This document shows positions 45,701-58,589 of a stretch of DNA of 64,000 nt, in pieces (the stretch's first letter is position 1; the number at the start of each line of letters is the position of its first letter). The notes below the pieces were generated by a model. It worked only from the letters and a program-made list of their open reading frames with translations. It did not search any database and was not told the origin of the DNA. The DNA is taken from positions 19,591 through 83,590 of the forward strand of contig JAOBSW010000564.1 of NCBI GenBank assembly GCA_026214975.1. Direction: 5' to 3'. The position numbers and the translations under genes were made by a program. The DNA is from Gentiana macrophylla. Its lineage: Eukaryota > Streptophyta > Magnoliopsida > Gentianales > Gentianaceae.

Positions 45701-46195
45701 ATAAAAGTTATTGTCAAAGACATTCTTTACATCATTAATCATAATAAATTATTATCAATCGATAGTTCAGATACAATTATCAATTTTGTCTCCTAAAAAA
45801 AAAAAAATATCAATTTTGTTTAAATATATTGTGTATTTTGTTCGGTAAAATTCTTAACTTTCAAAACATTTCTGCTATCATTTAAAAAACAATCTGTAAA
45901 TGAATGGAGGGAAGCTGTCACTTTTATCAGCAAGACTTGTTTTAGTTTATGCAAGACAATATAATAATTTTGAAAATTCAATTTGAGCCAAATAGCCAAT
46001 ATATAATAAAAATAAATACAAAGAAGAAATGTGTTGAAGGGTTAGCTTAAAACTTTAGACAAGTTCCATGGACTTTTAGTTTTGTCCAAGTTAAAATAAT
46101 AAAAGATTTTAGGGTACAAACGTTATAGGAATAATAGATTGATACATGTATCCAACTTATACGTACGTACGCATTTCTAGGTTTTTAGCATTTGA
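42730..46195. other. Gene-poor AT-rich DNA
   Basis: No supported gene on either strand. Short frames (for example 44875-45099) lack any family features. A T-rich run followed by GGGGATCGAATTTTGG near 44150 may be a decayed SINE-like tail. Confidence 0.55.
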
Positions 46196-46198
46196 AAT

Positions 46199-46640
46199 AA
46201 ATCACTCCCTTTGTCATGAAATGTAAATATTTTTAAGGTTTTTTTTTTTCTTTTCTGTTATATCCGATTGTTAAAGTCATTGGATTATGAATATCATTTA
46301 TTTCATTTTTCACTCATTAATTATCATTAATTCATTATCAATTCAATACATTTTATCTATTTTACAAATATTGTTTTAAACTTTTAATGATATGCAGAAG
46401 ATATTTTAGGTATTTTGCTTAAAACTTAATACATTTTCCACTTTTAAACTAGGTGCAAATTCTAAATAAAAAAAAACCCTTTATTACCCCCTCCGTTCCA
46501 ATTTATCTCGACGCAATGCCAAAAGACACATATGGCGAAGTGAATTAATACATTGACTTTATAATTGAAATGACTAAAACCTTGGATATAATTAATGTAG
46601 TCTTCATTTTTATCTCTACTGCAGAATAAATAAGCAGTAA
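46199..46640. mobile_element. Two Stowaway-like MITE fragments
   Basis: ATCACTCCCTTTGTCATGAA at about 46200, and CCCCCTCCGTTCCAATTTAT at 46486, are typical left ends of Stowaway MITEs. Matching right ends are not clear, so these are probably truncated or decayed copies. Confidence 0.5.
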
Positions 46641-47540
46641 AAGAGGAAAATACAATAAATGTAGAAGATGGAAATACAATTGCATCACATATTCTCGAAC
46701 AAAAATTTTAAGAATCGTGATCGCTTATTACGAATCTGGATGAGTATTTAAGAGATATGGTATAAAAAGTGTTGCATTATGTCCATTTATTAACGTCTGA
46801 AAGAATGACACGAAGACAACGTTTATCTCGCACCGCTAATATCGACGAGTTTACATCATAGTCAATATAAACATATAACGATCAACCCGCATGCATTTAA
46901 TCGTCATAATATTTGGCCGCGATACATAAACGAATGTGCTGCATCATTACTCGTATTGTCCATACACTTAATACAATTTTTTTTTTGACAAAAACTTAAT
47001 ACAAAACTAATTAAATGAAATTTCTATAGTAGTACTGTTTTTCAGTGGTGATTTTGCTTGGTTTGTTGCCAATATTGAAGGCAATAGTAGTGGCATTGGC
47101 CAGATATCAATGTGATTTTTCTTTGTTTATCACAATTTTTTTATAGGAAACAGCTGGATATCAACCAGAAAATAAATGTGGTTAACTATTTTGGAAAATG
47201 CATGATGATTTTTTTCCTAATTTTAATTTTAAATGCTTTCCTAATGTATTTATCGTCAATATTTGTAGAATTTGATGGGAAAGCTCAGAGGAAAATTAAA
47301 CGAGACTTATCTACATAGATATACAAGAAAAACTACGTTGCAACAAGTATTCATAAGTACGTTATATCAAACGGAGAAATATGGTTAATTCTTATTCACT
47401 TTTTCACACACAGTCTCAAGGCCTAAGGATGAGATTGATGATCATACCCGCTCACTGATATTTTCTATAAATATTGTTATACCCGTATGCGAATAAAATA
47501 AATATTCAGAAAATAAAGAACAATTTTATTTTCAATTCAG
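46641..47540. other. AT-rich DNA without a gene
   Basis: One hydrophobic 68-residue frame at 47112-47318 exists, but its composition is that of translated AT-rich DNA. Confidence 0.55.
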
Positions 47541-48350
47541 AATATAATTACAATATATATATATATATATGAAAGGATATGTAAAATCGAGATTTAGCCA
47601 GACTCTGGCCCTTAACACAAATTTTCACCGGCTTGTACTCACACAGCTTGTTGCAATTGCTCTCCTGCGATAACTCGCTTTACTGCTCTGGGATGGAGAG
47701 GTACTTCAACTCGAACTTCGCCGAACTCGACAATGCCTAAACTCTTCAACTATGAATAAAAATATTTTATGCAATGGAATGTATGTATACTCTTGTATTG
47801 CTTGAATACTTGTGTTCTAGTGTGTTTCTCCATTTGTGAAGGCTTGTTTATATAGAGGCGCTGAGCAAGCCATTGAGAAGTCTCAAAGATTGATCACCAT
47901 TAATATCAATATTGATAATGACAGCCAAGAAGGTGAAAAGGTTCAACCGGGCCAAGAAGATGAAAAGTGAAAGGTCTAAAACCATTCTAAACTCTCTCCC
48001 TTTCTAAGAGTTTATATCAATCATTAACTATCATCATATAAATACTGATAATCAAACACTCATGCTCCAACGCGATAAAGTTTTACACTACTTTACTTTC
48101 ATATCTCACAACAACTTAAAGCTGCTAATATCTCATTCACTCAGATTCGAATTGAATGATTTTAAATCCTATTGTTCTACTACGATCACGTAGTTTCCAA
48201 TGATTTAATAAAGTCTCGATAACTTTAATAAAAGTCTTATCGAACTCGCTCTTTAAAATAGTTGTGGAAAATGATTAAAGAATTGAAAAAATCGATTAAA
48301 TCTTTTTTGCTCTATTTTCTCCGACAAATATTGTACGTAGTAGGTCAACA
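47540..48350 (-). repeat. LTR-like sequence
   Basis: Read on the minus strand it starts TGTTGACCTACTACGTAC and has a TATA box (GCCTCTATATAAACAAGCC) near 47860. It then has a leader rich in CAAGTATTCAAGCAATAC and ends in AT-rich DNA near 47540. The layout fits an LTR promoter and R region, but the second end and target duplication are not defined. Probably a decayed solo LTR. Confidence 0.45.
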
Positions 48351-48647
48351 CATTAATTTAAATTTACCTAGCATGAAAAAAATTAATTTGTAACAAATAT
48401 AGCAAGAGATATTATTTGATCTTCTATTTTCTGGCTCACTATTATTTTTTACATATTAATGAGAGAACACACAACTTTGGGTAAGTGGAAAGAGTAATTA
48501 TCAAAAGTCTCATATATAAGTATACATATTTAACCCTTCCTAGCTATCATGGCCAATTAATTTAATGTCATGTTTATGATATCTCATAACTAAGGTTAAT
48601 ATAAATGATACATGAAATATATATAAATGGATAACTAAAATGTATTT

Positions 48648-48651
<4 letters not shown>

Positions 48652-48719
<68 letters not shown>
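48652..48719. repeat. (TA)n microsatellite
   Basis: About 66 uninterrupted bases of TA. Confidence 0.97.
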
Positions 48720-48721
<2 letters not shown>

Positions 48722-48791
48722 ATATTATTAAAACTAAGGATAATTAAACAATATTAATGATTTTAGGGTTTGAATCTTTTGTACTTTCCTC

Positions 48792-48817
48792 AAAAAAAAA
48801 AAAAAAAAAAAAAAAAC
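48792..48817. repeat. Poly-A tract
   Basis: A run of about 25 A after CTTTCCTC. No element could be assigned to it. Confidence 0.8.
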
Positions 48818-49086
48818 CTTTGTACTAATTTAATGAGTATGAAATGATCTTACTCACATGAATTATAAAATTGTGCAAAAGATATATTTTATTCACTTCA
48901 CTTTGATTTGGTGACTACAGCAATTAAAGAAAATAATCGGACATTAATTGCCAGAGATTCATAACCATGATACATTTGATAAAGACCTTAATACCCACAT
49001 TGAAAATGTCCGCATGCAAGCTTTCACTCTCCTTTGAATTACGGCAAATCAGGAGGATAAAATAAGCAAGATAGTAAACTTTAATG

Positions 49087-49090
<4 letters not shown>

Positions 49091-49151
<61 letters not shown>
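49091..49151. repeat. (TA)n(CA)n microsatellite
   Basis: About 50 bases of TA followed by five CA units. Confidence 0.97.
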
Positions 49152-49478
49152 AATGATTTTAACCTAAAAATCTCATGTGCACTCTGAACAAATTTGAAAT
49201 GAAATGCGCCATCAATAATGCTTTTACATTTTTTACCTATAAAACACGTCGATTTTCTCAATCTCGCCGCCGCACTTCGCCTAAAGGGGCTGGTCCGTCC
49301 CCTCGACACACACACACGCACGTCAGACGACAGAGAGCTGGATCATCTCGGCGATTTTAGCAGTAAAATTCATTTGTTTTTACACATTATTACCAAAACG
49401 ACGAGCTTTGAAAAAATAAATATACGGTTAGATGATTTTCACATTTTTGGGCAATGTTAGATTACTCATACTTGAGAG

Positions 49479-49984
49479 TGTTGGAAATTTTTGATGAATA
49501 AGAATTTGACCGAAATTGTAGAAGACTCAGCACGCAAAGTAAGTTATCTTTAAAGACAAGTTTCATCCCACACGATTTGTTACTAAGGGATGAAACTAAA
49601 ATCTCTCTCGATACATCAAAGTGTTTGATTCAAACAAATGACCTATTTGAATCAAACCCGAGGACACTAAAATTTGTTTATGATGATGTCGAACTTAGAA
49701 TGAATTCATTTGCATATATGTGCCTTTTATAGGCTAAAAGCACCCCCACAAACGAAGTGAGGTACCCCTACACGAACGGGAAGGATCATATCAGGTCGTC
49801 CAAACATTGCACTTTGGTATGTGTATCACTGTGAAAAGGATGAGTCTCGCTTCGAATGAATGCATGCATTAGTCTCGAATGGATGCATGAATCTTGTTCA
49901 TGAACCGATGCTTGTATCCGTTTAGGTTTGGGGCATTGCCCCGAACCCCACGAGAGAATATTTATTTATGAAAAATATCTAACA
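49479..49984 (+). repeat. Solo copia-like LTR
   Basis: Begins TGTTGGAAATTTTTGATG and ends AAATATCTAACA, so the termini are inverted matches (TGTTGGA / TCTAACA). Flanking pentamers GAGAG and GAGAT agree at four of five bases, as expected for an aged target duplication. No internal region or partner LTR is present. Confidence 0.7.
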
Positions 49985-50216
49985 GAGATAATACTTCCCG
50001 CTTTATTTAGATGTATCACCGTGAATTAGATGTAACTCCTGCTCCTCGACACCGAGTCCTTATCCGAAAAGGAACGCTCGCACGATAATATAAAAACAAA
50101 TTCACTTTATACGTAAGCCTCTACTACGCCGATCAAAAATAAGCAAACGAAAGCAAAAGACTCGGTATGAAGAATTCCAAACGCCCTGTATCGTAAACAA
50201 CATCTAAAGATGGAAA

Positions 50217-52142
50217 TGTAACTTATTACATTCAAGTAAAATACGAAATCTAAAAGAAACGTACGATATTCTCAAAAGAAACGTAAAAGGGTACTACAAG
50301 TCTCGAAAGACCAAAAGTCTAATCCAAAGGTATTAAAAACAGTCTAATAAATGAATAACAAAAGAATAAACGTAAAGTCTTCAATGAGGCGTCTTCAAAC
50401 GTCATCATCAAACTCCTCCTCGTAAACATTATCGACCTGTTCGTCTTCTCATCCCCAAACATATAGAAAACATGCATTTAAGGTAAGTACAATGTACTTA
50501 ATAAGAAAGAGAAGCTATGACAACAATTATAATTTATAAAGAAAAGATATTTAGAAGTTTAGTTGTTTATATGTGACCGACTCAATCTGGGGTTCATTTC
50601 ATGTCCATCAACACGAATTGACTAAACGTTTCTACTTAACTTATCTATGTTACAACCGCACTCAATGGCACTACGCGTATCCACTTTTGGGACACTCTTG
50701 GCAACATATTAGTGGATCACACCAATATCCACTTAAGTTCAGAATAGTAGACTCCGATAGTACGCGCTGGCCTCAGCTGGAGTCACCCGAACTTATGGTT
50801 TTTTGACTCACGGGTTCTTCCACCTTCAGAGGTAGCACACACATCGCGATATAGACTGTTGTCTATCCAAGAGAGACATGTTGTTTAATCTTTTACTAGT
50901 CAAGTATGTATTTATTAGGATGATTAACTAACCACCTAAGTGTTTTCAATTAATCTCCATCACCTTTACTACTCTCTTCCTAGACCACTAGACATTACAA
51001 GGCCTAGCAATTACACAGACATTGATGAACGCTAATTCATCAAAGCACAAGCCTATCATGCTCTTTCGACAGATCCGAACTTCAACTCCCTTTAAGAGTA
51101 CATTTGGTGTTTTAACTGAACGAATCAGAAGCTCAATTCAGGCTTGTTTATGTTTAAACAATGCTAACATATCATGACTAAGGGATTAAAACAGTGAAAG
51201 CACGATTATGAAGCCGAAACCAAGTCGAAATGTCAAACAAGAAAAACAAGGTAAAACAGTCAAACGCCCGCTTGACATCCTATGATTCGACATCGAACGC
51301 CCGCCCACTAACCCCAAACGCCCGTCCACAAAAAGGCTACATCCTCGAATCAAAAGTCTAACCTCAAACTCCCATCCGCTTTGTGCAAACGCCTGCTTGA
51401 GTCGCTATGATCGCAAACGCCTGCTTGCCTAAAGGCAAACGCCCGCTTGCCTCGGGTTTTTCCCAAAACGCTAAAATCTTCAAAACGCGATTTCTAAACC
51501 GCTTTTAACCTAGTTAACATCGATTTCAACACAAGAAACGAGAAAAACATATTTGAACATTCCAAAACATCTATGATCCTTTGATCAACTAAAAACACAT
51601 CTTTCTTGCATCTACGCATCTTAAAACATGATCTAAACTTTACTTAATCATAATCGAGATCATAGGAAGAGTCTCTTACTTGATTGCAGCCAAAAACCGA
51701 TTCAAAAGCCTCTCAAAATCTGCTGCACTTCCCACCAATCGATATCCAAACGCTGTTCTTCTCACAACGATTCCAAATCTCTCGTCTGATTTGAAAACGG
51801 TTAAGCTTTGCCTCAGAAATTGCAAAAACTATCCAAGCCCTATTTCTCTTCTCAAAGCCGCAGAGAAGAGGAGCGTGAAACTGATTTCTGAATTTGTGTT
51901 TAGGTTTTGGGAATAATCTGATTTAATTTTCCTTAAATACCAATTCCCAATTAAACCCCTTTTCGTTAATTGCCCTTAATTACCAAGTAATCAGATATCC
52001 TTAATTATATATACATATAACTCGAAAATCATGTATAAAATAATTAATAAAATAATTAACTCCAATAAAATAAAAGCAATAATAATATTTCGCTTTCGCA
52101 AAATGACACGCCTCGCTTCTTTCCTCAAAATCGAATATTACA
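50217..52142 (-). repeat. 3' LTR of a gypsy chromovirus
   Basis: On the minus strand, a polypurine tract (AAGGGGAGGAA, 52143-52153) is followed by TGTAATATTCGATTTTGAGG, the LTR start. The likely far end is the TGTAACTTATTACA at 50217, giving about 1.9 kb; this end is tentative. The LTR contains repeated CAAACGCCCGCTTG motifs at 51250-51460. Open frames such as 51680-51916 are chance. Confidence 0.65.
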
Positions 52143-52159
52143 TTCCTCCCCTTAAAAGC

Positions 52160-52725
52160 GAGTTTCGTCCTCAAAACTAGAACATACCTGTAGATCATCA
52201 AACTCTTGAATTCACTAATCATGTCATCTTCAACCTCCCAAGTTGCCTCCTCAGTGAATGATTGCTCCACCGAACCAAAACCAATGGGATCATCCGCCTT
52301 AATCATCTTTTCCTTCCGGTCCAAAATCTTGATCGGTCTCTCATCATAAGCAAGATTGTCTTGAGAATTTCCGATCAATTGTAGTTTCAACATCATTCTT
52401 CGCCGACACTTCTTCAACATTGAAACGTGAAAACACTATGGACTCTTTACATGGATTCCGTAATCAAGCTTATAAGCCAACGGTCCAATCCTTTCCAGTA
52501 ATTTCAAATGGTCCAACATACCTTGGACTTAGCTTTCCTTTGTCCAAAGCGCTTCACTCCTTCATCGGTGAAGCTCGTAGATACACTCTATCACCGACTT
52601 CAAACTCAAGCGGTCTTCTTCTAACGCCTCGCCTCAACTTTTCGCCTGCCTTGAATCGCTTTCGATTCTTCTCAACCAATCGAACCCCTTTCCTTAGCTT
52701 GTCTAGTTGTTTAGACTTGTATTTA
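52160..52725 (-). pseudogene. Gypsy integrase C-terminus with chromodomain
   Basis: From 52725 downward, RKRFKAGEKLRRGVRRRPLE and FEVGDRVYLRASP are followed by a GPY/F-type module (KLSPRYVGPFEI). After CFHVSMLKK, a chromodomain-like tail reads ERPIKILDRKEK and EEATWEVEDDM. This is the C-terminal end of a Ty3/gypsy chromovirus polyprotein (Tekay/Del-like). The chromodomain guides integration to chromatin. Frameshifts occur near 52455. Upstream, the protein is cut off by a long dinucleotide tract at 52741, so the rest of pol is not visible. Confidence 0.88.
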
Positions 52726-52740
52726 ATATATTTTTTTGAT

Positions 52741-52744
52741 AAAT

Positions 52745-52839
<95 letters not shown>

Positions 52840-52895
52840 TATATATAGATGTATATATAGTGTACATACATATTATTACATTACACACATTACAT

Positions 52896-52990
<95 letters not shown>
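52741..52990. repeat. Compound (TA)n(GA)n(TA)n(TG)n microsatellite
   Basis: (AT)n at 52751-52800, (AG)n at 52800-52838, a short variable spacer, (TA)n at 52899-52957 and (TG)n at 52957-52988. It lies where the gypsy integrase should continue. Confidence 0.97.
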
Positions 52991-53215
52991 AATATATTAT
53001 ATGTAACGTGTTCGGGCTGTGGTCGTGGTCCTTAAATTTTAGAATAAATTGCTGTCGTCGCGCTTCAGATCGTGTCGTGGCATAAAGGTCTCCGTGTCCG
53101 TGTCCAGGTCTCGTCAGTGCAACATAGCCCTCAAGGAATAGGGACTGTTTCTTTGGAAATCGATCCCATATCTTTAACCATAAATTGTGAATGAATATTG
53201 GTAACGGTAGTAGTA

Positions 53216-53487
53216 ATAAACACTACCACGCCCCAAAACGTAATTTCATTTCGTTTTTTATATATATTAACAAAATTAGTTAAATTTGTTATATGTCATT
53301 AATTTTGATTAAAAGACTAAAATGACTTTTCATTGGTATTAATGCAAAATAGTAAAAAGTGGTTGAATATATAATAAATGGGGGGTAGAAGGAGAAATAT
53401 GTAATAAACGCTTATTTGGCTTAAATTGACTTACATTTTTAACAAAACTAAAAAGTTTAAATTGATTTATATTTTGTGACGGATGTT
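53216..53487. mobile_element. Stowaway-like MITE
   Basis: Left end CACTACCACGCCCCAAAACG. The right end is the complement of TACAACATCCGTCACAAAAT. The interior shares ATATGTCATTAATTTTGATT and AATATATAATAAATGGG with the element at 5829-6098. Confidence 0.7.
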
Positions 53488-53889
53488 GTAAAAATTTTAT
53501 TTGACATGAAATCAATAATGTAACAATTAAAGAAGTATATTACTACAACGTTTTAATTAATTCAACATTTTGCAATTATATAATGTTATTCATTCATTTT
53601 TAATTGATTTTCTAGTTTTGTGTTGGTTTTTTTTTTTCGTCAATCGGCTGTTGGAAATGTCCCAACAGATTTATTATTTTGATACGCTACATGTTAGTTA
53701 ACGCTTTGACATCTTCAAAAGACATCGCTTCCTCGTGATATTTTAGCCGCATTGATTGGCGGATATTAATTAATAAAAGTACTTGTTCCTCAAAAATCTA
53801 TTTAATTGTCTTATACAATATATATTGTTTTTAATAACAACGAAGATTTATTATATTGTTTTTGTCCATCATTTTTTGCCTTTTTTTTA

Positions 53890-55450
53890 GCAAAGCCATA
53901 AAATTTTATTATTCAATCTGCATATCTGCAATACAAGCAGAGCGTAATTATTCGGGTAAGGATCCCCATGAGGTTATACTTGGTTTCAAGACCAACCTAG
54001 CTAACAAATGCGCGCTGACATTCCCCAAACGCCGAATAAAAGTGAACTGCAACGAGAGAAAGTGTGGCATCACCGAGAGACGATTCTGCCGTAGACAACC
54101 AAGTGGTAAGAGATCCACACCCACAATACGCAACATCCAGATACTGTGTCAAATTATCACTTCACTTCACCAACCGTGGATGCCCACGCGACGGCTTTCC
54201 ACTATGGCCATCAAAATGCTTGCATTTCCAATAATACTACTTCAATGCCGTGGATTTAGATGTAAAGAGTAAGTCGCAATAATGCCACCACCGTGATCAC
54301 TTAAAAATCATTCTTGCCCCGAAGTTTGTTTCTCAGAATGAGGCATCCACATTACACTTCACCACACCCATTTCTCGAGCCGCCCACCGAGATGCTAATT
54401 GTAGTCCAAGTCGCGTGGTCTCAGCCGAGATCCAAGCCTCCCTATACTCCCTGGTCGCTATATGTGCGTGGACCATACGCGGGAGAAATATATTGCCTAA
54501 CCATCAAACACAACACTACAACGGGCCTTCCACGATACCACAAGACCCAAACAAACTCGCCACCTCCTCCGCTCTCAACTCGAGATGTTGCCGAGCAAAA
54601 AGGTCTATAAAATTCGTGAGCAAAGAACATCCCGCACCAACCTGGCATAAGGGGTCAACGCCCAAACCCGAGAAGCAAACTCACACCGAAACAAGACATT
54701 CTCATCGACTCATCCGAATGCCCATACGTGAGACATTAATTAATTCCCAAACATCTCCGCCTCCAAATTCGTGCAATTGGGAGACAACCATACAAACATC
54801 TCTGTGGGAAGCGCGAGATTCACGGCCGAATGACAAGGCCCCAAAGATCGCTTCCACTCCACATCTCGACCTACCGACGAGGACGCCTCATACCTAGTGA
54901 CTCGCCCTCAGAAAGAGAGATCGCCGATAGTATCCTCGACTTCACCGCAGGTATACCTCTCATGTCATAATGCCAAGCCTGTCTCGCCCTCACGTTGTCC
55001 TCGCGCCTAACGGGTATTCATGATTGCATCGCCTCCCAATAGAGAAGCCACGCACTCCCACACCAACAGTGCATTCCATTTATGGGTCCCTAGGATCAGC
55101 AAATCACACACCTTGATATCTAGAGGACAGGGATGCCCCGCATAAGGGATACGAAAAGACGACTTAAGCGTAGTCCAAGCAACGAATAAAACAAAACCGA
55201 TCACCTCGCACTATTCAAAAGAAGATCCTCCTCCAAATATTTTCACACATAAAGGAGAGTCGAGCCGTGAGCCTCGCTATCAAAAAGTCTCCGCCTAAAA
55301 ATACTTCGCCCAAGACTGACCAACCAGAGATATACGATAAGATAGAGCGCCACGCCGCTTAGCCGTAAGGGCCAAATTAAACCACTTTTCATGACAAGAT
55401 TTGACACGATAATCGATGATATTTTAAACAATTTCATCAATTTATAACAT
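53890..55450 (-). pseudogene. L1 LINE 3' remnant with RNase H domain
   Basis: On the minus strand, the region after the reverse transcriptase is decayed but readable. GRSIFRRRLFDSEAHGST lies near 55310, and CDLLILGTHKWNALLVWECV near 55110, as in plant L1 ORF2. At 54136-53948 an RNase H-type end reads SLQFTFIRRLGNVSAHLLAR, the conserved HxLAR terminus. AATAAAATTTTATGG and an A-rich tail lie near 53880-53910. Stops and frameshifts throughout show it is long dead. Reverse transcriptase proper is missing, so the copy is 5' truncated or eroded. Confidence 0.75.
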
Positions 55451-55926
55451 TCATCAATTTTCTAACGTTTTTCCAATTATTCTACTCCTAATTGTGAGAA
55501 GGAACCGAAGACTTAGTAAATCAAAGTCAATGGTAACATGGAAGTTGTTTTTATGCGGGAATGTTTAGTCAAAGCTGAAATTTATTGAGGGGGCTTTGGT
55601 TGTTGATAGTTCCACATGAGCATAAAAACAAATGCCTTGTCTTTTGTGACATACTATGAGAGAGTATTTTTTACACCTACAAAGTGTCACATAAAAGCAA
55701 AATAAGAACCATATTGTCTTTGAATAAATTACTACTACAATCAAAATTACTACAGTACTACGTAGTATTTTTTTTTATTTTTTTTGATCTAAATAAGCAA
55801 AATGTTTTTTTCGGAACTGTAATTATAGTGTATAATTACCACTACGAGAGATACATTTCACATTAATTATTTTTTCAAACTTTTCATACCAATTAAAAAA
55901 TATATATAAATATCATAAATCTTTTT

Positions 55927-56060
55927 TTAGGAAACAAAAAATTTTATTAATCAATATCCGCCAAACAAGCGGCTAAAACGTCACCCTTATTTATGAAACC
56001 CAGAGTGTTCGAAAGAAAGAATAAACAAACCACGCCTAAATAAAAAGCACATGATATTCC
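55927..56060 (-). repeat. LINE 3'-tail fragment
   Basis: Minus-strand sequence ending TTGATTAATAAAATTTTTTG, then TTTCCTAAAAAAAG, resembles the 3' tails of the LINE copies at 19.02 and 53.88 kb. Coding sequence is too short to identify. Confidence 0.45.
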
Positions 56061-56277
56061 TCAAATGTAAATCATCAAACGTAAACACCTTTTGAATGTT
56101 TTGAATACACTAATCATAATATAATTGTATGAATAATAAATGAATAAATGAGAAGAAAAAATAAAATTCCATTTATAATTTGAGACTTACGGTGGTATTG
56201 GTAAACATATTGAATGTAGGTGAAAGAATCTGACGTATTCATACTCGTCATGATACTAGTACATGAAATAAAGTCTC

Positions 56278-56313
<36 letters not shown>

Positions 56314-56747
56314 TTTTTTTGTTTTTGTTTTTGTTTTTAGGAGTATTATATGTTACGATTCATGGAACAATATATAGAAAAATAAATTGTCCAAAAATAA
56401 ATTGTCCCTCTTGACATAATTATTCACTAATATAGGGAACACACAATTTCTCTTTGGATAACACATTTATTACACGTTGCTTATCATGTCGTTAAAGGTA
56501 TAAATATAATTTAGTGGAGTATACATCAAGAATAAATTTTCTAGTTGTATATACACTGACAAATTGAACTTTATTATTTAATATTCATGTATCTATTTAT
56601 TATCCTATGGGGGATAAAGGCTACAAAAATATAATAAAGCTTATTAACCTTTTACTTATAAGGCTGAGGCTCTCAGGCAAAGTAAGAGTTTAATTTTAGC
56701 ATTTGTCTTTAGTAAAAGAAATATCAAATAATTTGTAATCATAAAGC

Positions 56748-56892
56748 AAAATAATATACAATAACACATTAAATAGGTTACATATCATATACGAGAGGTG
56801 GGATTTTATAGACAACATGCTAGTTTGGAAGGAAGACGTCAAAGGACTAATGCTGGCCAGTATCATCGGTTAATATCAAGACTCGCCTCTGT
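56748..56892 (+). repeat. Left copy of a 145-base direct repeat
   Basis: AATAATATACAATAACACAT and ACATGCTAGTTTGGAAGGAA recur at 58283-58437 in the same direction with about 90 percent identity. The pair flanks a copia gag/protease fragment and may be remnants of its LTRs. Confidence 0.75.
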
Positions 56893-57419
56893 TTATTATG
56901 ACATCGATTGTAATATTATATTAAATTAAGAATGAGTCTATTTTGAGTAGGTGAAGGATATATATAGTTGATATTTTATGGAGTTAGGTTTTCCTATGAT
57001 GTATAAATACCGAAATGGATTGATGAATGAAATCATAAAATTATTATCGCTTATCAAATTCATACAGACGTGAGCCCAAAAGTAAGTAAAAAAAAATTTA
57101 ATATCATAGAGATTGAAATCTACGGCGTAAGTGCTGAAGATAGAAGCGCATGGATCAACTGCTGTGGTGACCTGATTGATTTGAAGAAGATTGCAACCAA
57201 GGTGCTGGATCGAAAATTGTTGGTGACGGTATCGTAAAATTTTGCGGCAATTGGTATAATTGCAAAAGCTTATATTAGTTCTTGCAAACAATTAATTGTA
57301 GAAGCAAACAGGTGCTATAATTAAAAGATATGCTGACAAAACAAATGTCAATTTGATTTGTTTTGTGAAATCTGAGGGATTGTTTACCTTTTTGGTAATA
57401 ATAAAAAAAGGAATCAGGA

Positions 57420-58290
57420 AGAACTCGGCTTAATTGCAGCCATGGACGCAGCACCAGGGTGTGGAAATCGAGGAAGAGGAAGAAGGGGAACAACAACAGG
57501 AAGAGGAAATTAGGCATACAATGGTGCTGGTGCTGCATCGGGCCGGCCCATCCTCAGCTCGGCTTGTGCAAATAAGACCACTGTTGGCTCATCCAGTTCA
57601 AATTCAGGTGGACCGAAAATTCCATCAACAGCGGAGCAGGCCGGTTTATCGAATCTACACCGGCACAATGGCAAGGCATTCTTGATATTTTGAATCTCGC
57701 CAAGCCTAAATATCGCTTAGCAGGTGAATACTCATGGATCGTAGATACTGGTGCCACACATCACGTGACCGGGGAGTTAAATAATTTAGTAGATGTACGG
57801 ATGATTGAAAAATGTCATGTAGAACTACCAGACGGGCGAACATCTCACGCCACGCACGCAGAACGTGTTTTGCCCGGTGGTCAAAGCTCTAAAATGTCCT
57901 TTATGTGCCTTATTTGGCATTCAACTTAATATCCGTGACTCGGCCATTACTCGATGCATTTCATTGTCGATTCATGTCACTTACATTGTGTGTTATGCAT
58001 GACCGAATGATTTATGAGGTCGATTGGAGTTGGTGAGCGCAAGATGGACTTTTTATTTTTCCTCGGGAGTACCACACGTGAAGGTTATGGCGATCGGGGA
58101 CGTAATCCATGGATCTATGGCACAAGCGGTTGGGACATCCTTCAGAAAAAGTGTTTAAACAACTTCCCAATGTGAGTGCGTCTAGTTTTCTGAATAAAGA
58201 TGGGTGTGACGCGTGTTTCCGGCTAAACAACCAAGAGAAAGTTTTAATAAATGGTAGAGAGCTAGTCGAATTTACAATAAAACAAAAATA
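57420..58290 (+). pseudogene. copia gag C-terminus, protease and GAG-pre-integrase remnant
   Basis: From 57440 an Arg/Gly-rich gag tail (RGRGRRGTTTGRG-type in a shifted frame) leads to a linker with ILNLAKPK. GEYSWIVDTGATHHVTG follows at 57725-57775, the aspartic protease active site DTGA of copia elements. After frameshifts, LWHKRLGHPSEKVFKQL at 58112-58165 and CDACFRLNNQ mark the GAG-pre-integrase domain. The sequence then passes abruptly at about 58283 into the direct-repeat copy. Integrase, reverse transcriptase and RNase H are missing. Confidence 0.87.
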
Positions 58291-58437
58291 ATATACAATA
58301 ACACATTAAGTAGGTTATATATCATATACGAGAGGTGGGATTTATGGACAACATGCTAGTTTGGAAGGAAGACGCCAAAGGACTATACTCAAGCACGTCG
58401 CCGCTAGTATCATCAGCTAATATCAAGACTCGTCTCA
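58283..58437 (+). repeat. Right copy of the 145-base direct repeat
   Basis: Matches 56748-56892 and carries an extra segment near 58390-58405. Confidence 0.75.
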
Positions 58438-58589
58438 TGGTCGATCCTATTTGGTGAAAAATATGGAGTTTGAAAGGTCCTTATAGAGGTATTCATTTTC
58501 TTTGATGTTGTGCCGTGATGCACTTCAAGTTAATACCGTGTGAGGTTACGGAAACGGATATATTTGCAACATTTGTGGGTTGGACACAG

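Noticed and set aside
52554..53035. Long Tyr/Ile repeat frames
   Set aside because: Translated (TA)n, (GA)n and (TG)n microsatellites. Only the part below 52725 on the minus strand is real homology, to gypsy integrase.
54314..54897. Plus-strand frames of 98 and 160 residues
   Set aside because: They are shadows of the decayed LINE 3' region on the minus strand.
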